Source: an uncultured Lachnospiraceae bacterium
GTDB lineage: Bacteria; Bacillota_A; Clostridia; Lachnospirales; Lachnospiraceae
Reading direction: 5' to 3'
DNA length: 14,381 nt
Assembly (NCBI GenBank): GCA_947302185.1
Contig: CAMYVI010000035.1
Coordinates: 1 to 14,381, forward strand
Made by a program: the position numbers and the translations under genes. Under the pieces are notes generated by a model. The model saw only the letters and a program-made list of their open reading frames with translations, did not search any database and was not told the origin of the DNA. Shown piece by piece: positions 12,069-14,381 of the stretch. Numbering within the stretch: the first letter of the stretch is position 1; each line of letters starts with the position of its first letter.

Positions 12069-13657
12069 GTACAGAAACAGGTACCTTAAAGCATGTCTCG
12101 TCCTCACCGCATCTGAGAAATCCGCTGACGACCGGAGGCGTCATGATGAACGTCATTATCGGTCTTATCCCGGCGACAGTATTCGGTATCTGGCATTTCG
12201 GACTTCATGCTGCATTTGTCATCCTCGCAAGTATAATAGCTGCGATGCTGACAGAATTTGTATTTGATTATATCGCTAAGAGACCTAACACACTTTGGGA
12301 CGGTTCCGCTATTGTCACCGGACTTCTGCTTGCACTCTGCCTTCCGTCTCAGTGCCCGCTTTATGTGCCGGTTGCCGGATCTGTATTTGCAATTCTCGTT
12401 GCAAAGTGTTTCTTCGGCGGACTCGGACAGAACTTTATGAATCCGGCACTGGCCGGCCGTGCATTCCTGTTGATTTCTTTCGGCAAGGTCATGACTGACT
12501 ACAGTTATGATGCAGTCAGCGGGGTCACGCCGCTCGCATCGCTCAATGAAGGCGAGGCTGTCAGCATCGGCAAGATGTTCCTCGGTTTTGCTACCGGCCA
12601 CATCGGCATCAGCGTCGCATGCATTCTCATCGGCGGTATCTGGCTTCTCGCTACGGATACGATCAGCTGGGAGATTCCGGTAGCAAGTACACTCAGCTTT
12701 TGGCTTTTCCTTATCATCCTGAGCGGACGCGGATTAGATCCGATGTATCTTGCAGCTGAGTTCTGCGGAGGCGGTTTTGTTCTCGGCGCATTTTTCATGG
12801 CTACAGATCCGGTCACAAATCCGATGACATGGACAGGCCAGCTGATATTCGGATGCCTTTACGGTTTCTTGTCCGCAATTTTCCGTGTCTACGGAGGCAT
12901 GGCGGATACAACGACATTTGCTATTATTATCTCAAACCTGGCAACTCCGCTCATTGACCGTATGCCTGTTCCGCAGCCGTTCGGTATCGGCAGAAAAGGG
13001 CACAGTGTCATCCCGAGCGTTGAGGAAATCAATGCTTCCAAAAAGAAGGGCATACCGAAATCCGCAATCATTCTCATGGCGATCACACTTGTCGCCGGCG
13101 GCGGCCTTGCGTGCGTCAATATGATGACAGCCGACACGATTGCAGAGAATGAGAAGCAGGCTGCACTCGCAGCATACCAGGATGTTCTTCCGGATTCGGT
13201 GAATATCGTTTCGGATGACGCGCTTACGGAAGCCATTTCCGAGTTTGCAGGCGGTTACGGCGACGGAGCATTCGGACGCGTCATGCTCAATGAAATTGTA
13301 GTGGGTCAGGACGCTTCCGGCAACGTGAACGGTTATGCAATCAGTACCTCTTCCATGGAAGGTTATGACGGTGAAATCAGGCTTTCGGTAGGCTTCACGC
13401 CGGACGGCACGATCAACGGAATTTCCTTCACAACACTTACCGAGACAGCGGGTATGGGTATGCTTGTAGACGAAGATTCCTGGAAAGCTCAGTTCGCCGG
13501 GAAGAATGTTGAAGCTTTCAAGCTCAACAAGTCCGGCGGTTCTTCAGCTGATGAGGAAATCGATTCCGTATCAGGTGCATCTACCACATCCGGTGCTGTT
13601 GTTAACGCTGTGAACGCAGCTATCGATTTCTTCCACAATTATGTGGTGACAGGGTAA
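12065..13657 (+). CDS. Fused Rnf complex subunits RnfD and RnfG
   Basis: One 530-residue frame carries two Rnf subunits that are usually separate. Residues 1 to about 310 are RnfD: hydrophobic segments, KRPNTLWDGSAIVTGLLLAL, NFMNPALAGRAF, and DAVSGVTPLA with the flavin-acceptor Thr155 (commonly SGAT, here SGVT). After a linker (about 311-331), residues 332-352 form a new membrane helix that starts the RnfG domain. This carries the FMN-binding fold and the motif DSVSGASTTS (500-509), where FMN is attached by ApbE in homologues. AAGGAGGG precedes the ATG at 12065, which overlaps rnfC. RnfD ends and RnfG starts in the cytoplasm, so the fusion fits the known topology. The frame is continuous, with no internal stop. 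Confidence 0.9.
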   Translation: MSTETGTLKHVSSSPHLRNPLTTGGVMMNVIIGLIPATVFGIWHFGLHAAFVILASIIAAMLTEFVFDYIAKRPNTLWDGSAIVTGLLLALCLPSQCPLYVPVAGSVFAILVAKCFFGGLGQNFMNPALAGRAFLLISFGKVMTDYSYDAVSGVTPLASLNEGEAVSIGKMFLGFATGHIGISVACILIGGIWLLATDTISWEIPVASTLSFWLFLIILSGRGLDPMYLAAEFCGGGFVLGAFFMATDPVTNPMTWTGQLIFGCLYGFLSAIFRVYGGMADTTTFAIIISNLATPLIDRMPVPQPFGIGRKGHSVIPSVEEINASKKKGIPKSAIILMAITLVAGGGLACVNMMTADTIAENEKQAALAAYQDVLPDSVNIVSDDALTEAISEFAGGYGDGAFGRVMLNEIVVGQDASGNVNGYAISTSSMEGYDGEIRLSVGFTPDGTINGISFTTLTETAGMGMLVDEDSWKAQFAGKNVEAFKLNKSGGSSADEEIDSVSGASTTSGAVVNAVNAAIDFFHNYVVTG

Positions 13658-13670
13658 GGGGGGATGAGTC

Positions 13671-14354
13671 GTGAATAAAAATGTTGAACGTATTTATAAC
13701 GGCATAGTAAAAGAGAATCCCGTCTTTATCATGATGCTCGGCATGTGTCCGGCTCTTGCGGTATCGACCTCTGTTACAAATGCCCTCGGTATGGGAGCCT
13801 GCACTATCGCGGTTCTCGTAGTTTCCAATATCGTTATTTCTCTCGTCAGAAATATCATTCCGGACGAAGTTCGTCTGCCGGCTTTCATCGTTATCGTTGC
13901 ATCTTTCGTTACGATCGTCGAGCTGATCATGAAGGCTTATTTCGTCGAACTCAACGCATCTCTGGGTGTATACATTCCGCTGATCGTTGTTAACTGTATT
14001 ATCCTTGGCCGTGCGGAAGCATATGCTTCCAAGAACCCGCCTCTTCTTTCCGCTATGGATGGTATCGGTATGGGTCTCGGCTTTACTATCGGTCTTGTCT
14101 GCATCGCATTTTTCCGTGAGCTTTTCGGCAACGGAACACTGTGCGGCATTCAGGTCATGCCGTCTTTCTATCAGCCGATGGCTCTTCTGGTCAAGGCTCC
14201 GGGTGCATTTCTCGTTCTCGGCTTTATTGTTATGTTCATGAACGGAATGAATATCCAGACGCAGGCTAATAAGAAGGTCGAGGAAGGCTGCGACGGCGGC
14301 TGTGCTGCATGCGGCGCTGCAGATCACTGTGACAAGAAGGAGGCTAAAGCATGA
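13671..14354 (+). CDS. rnfE: Rnf electron transport complex subunit RnfE
   Basis: This membrane subunit of 227 residues has about six helices. Conserved cysteines are visible in LGMCPALAVS (Cys26) and VVNCIILGRAEAYA (Cys109), which in Rnf/Nqr homologues help hold an iron centre between RnfA and RnfE. FGNGTL and the final hydrophobic helix match the family. Translation starts at a GTG (13671), 7 bases after GGGGGG at 13658-13663; an ATG at 13664 is in another frame and ends after four codons. The C-terminus has a cysteine-rich tail (Cys207, 211, 214, 220 and His219) before a lysine-rich end. The stop overlaps the next start (ATGA at 14351-14354). Confidence 0.93.
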   Translation: MNKNVERIYNGIVKENPVFIMMLGMCPALAVSTSVTNALGMGACTIAVLVVSNIVISLVRNIIPDEVRLPAFIVIVASFVTIVELIMKAYFVELNASLGVYIPLIVVNCIILGRAEAYASKNPPLLSAMDGIGMGLGFTIGLVCIAFFRELFGNGTLCGIQVMPSFYQPMALLVKAPGAFLVLGFIVMFMNGMNIQTQANKKVEEGCDGGCAACGAADHCDKKEAKA

Positions 14355-14381
14355 GTGGACAGACATCTCTTATCATGATCA
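14351..14381 (+). CDS. rnfA: Start of the next rnf gene, probably rnfA (partial)
   Basis: An ATG at 14351 overlaps the rnfE stop and follows AAGGAGG at 14337-14343. The ten visible codons read MSGQTSLIMI before the window ends. In the usual order C-D-G-E-A-B the next gene is rnfA, a six-helix partner of RnfE. Identity rests on position alone. Confidence 0.55.
   Translation, partial: MSGQTSLIMI

Noticed and set aside
13664..13678. ATG at 13664 as the rnfE start
   Set aside because: It is out of frame and ends after four codons; the GTG at 13671 is in frame and well spaced from GGGGGG.

Overview
The window looks like an anaerobic Firmicute of the class Clostridia, possibly a Lachnospiraceae-like gut organism. 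The evidence is the mix of genes: a PTS-linked trehalose-6-phosphate hydrolase, a Na+/alanine-type symporter, a ferredoxin-type [FeFe]-hydrogenase and an Rnf complex. AGGAGG ribosome-binding sites and sigma-A type promoters fit this. Assignment below class level is inference.

Layout. (1) 1-1953: the 3' end of a PTS EIIC gene, then treC. Two strong stem-loops separate them. (2) 1954-3615: a promoter, a structured leader and an AGCS-family symporter gene. (3) 3616-3816: a dispersed palindromic repeat and a two-sided terminator between convergent genes. (4) 3817-4737 (minus): a tail-anchored protein with a Ser/Thr kinase fold that has lost the HRD and DFG aspartates, so a predicted pseudokinase. 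(5) 4738-5450: a 713-base gene-free stretch with two divergent promoters sharing a -35 motif, nested inverted repeats and two copies of a structured repeat. (6) 5451-7095: a TadV/CpaA-type prepilin peptidase and a TadZ/CpaE-like ATPase, with no other Tad pilus genes in the window. (7) 7306-8781: a multi-cluster [FeFe]-hydrogenase, closed by a strong terminator. (8) 8941-10612: a near-consensus promoter, a CcpA (cre)-like site and a Tat export operon of three genes. The first Tat gene has an unusual acidic tandem-repeat tail. (9) 10716-14381: rnfC, a fused rnfD-rnfG, rnfE and the start of rnfA.

How the genes fit together. Trehalose enters by the PTS as trehalose-6-phosphate and TreC splits it into glucose and glucose-6-phosphate. 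Fermentation yields reduced ferredoxin. The hydrogenase can discharge it as H2, while Rnf passes its electrons to NAD+ and builds an ion gradient. A sodium gradient, if Rnf pumps Na+, could drive the AGCS symporter. The Tat genes lie directly upstream of rnf with no clear terminator between them. The pseudokinase/tadV/tadZ block is separate and is surrounded by the repeats.

The items most worth a second look are the RnfD-RnfG fusion, the pseudokinase divergent from an orphan tadV-tadZ pair, and the three-copy repeat whose hairpin appears to keep its pairing through paired base changes.
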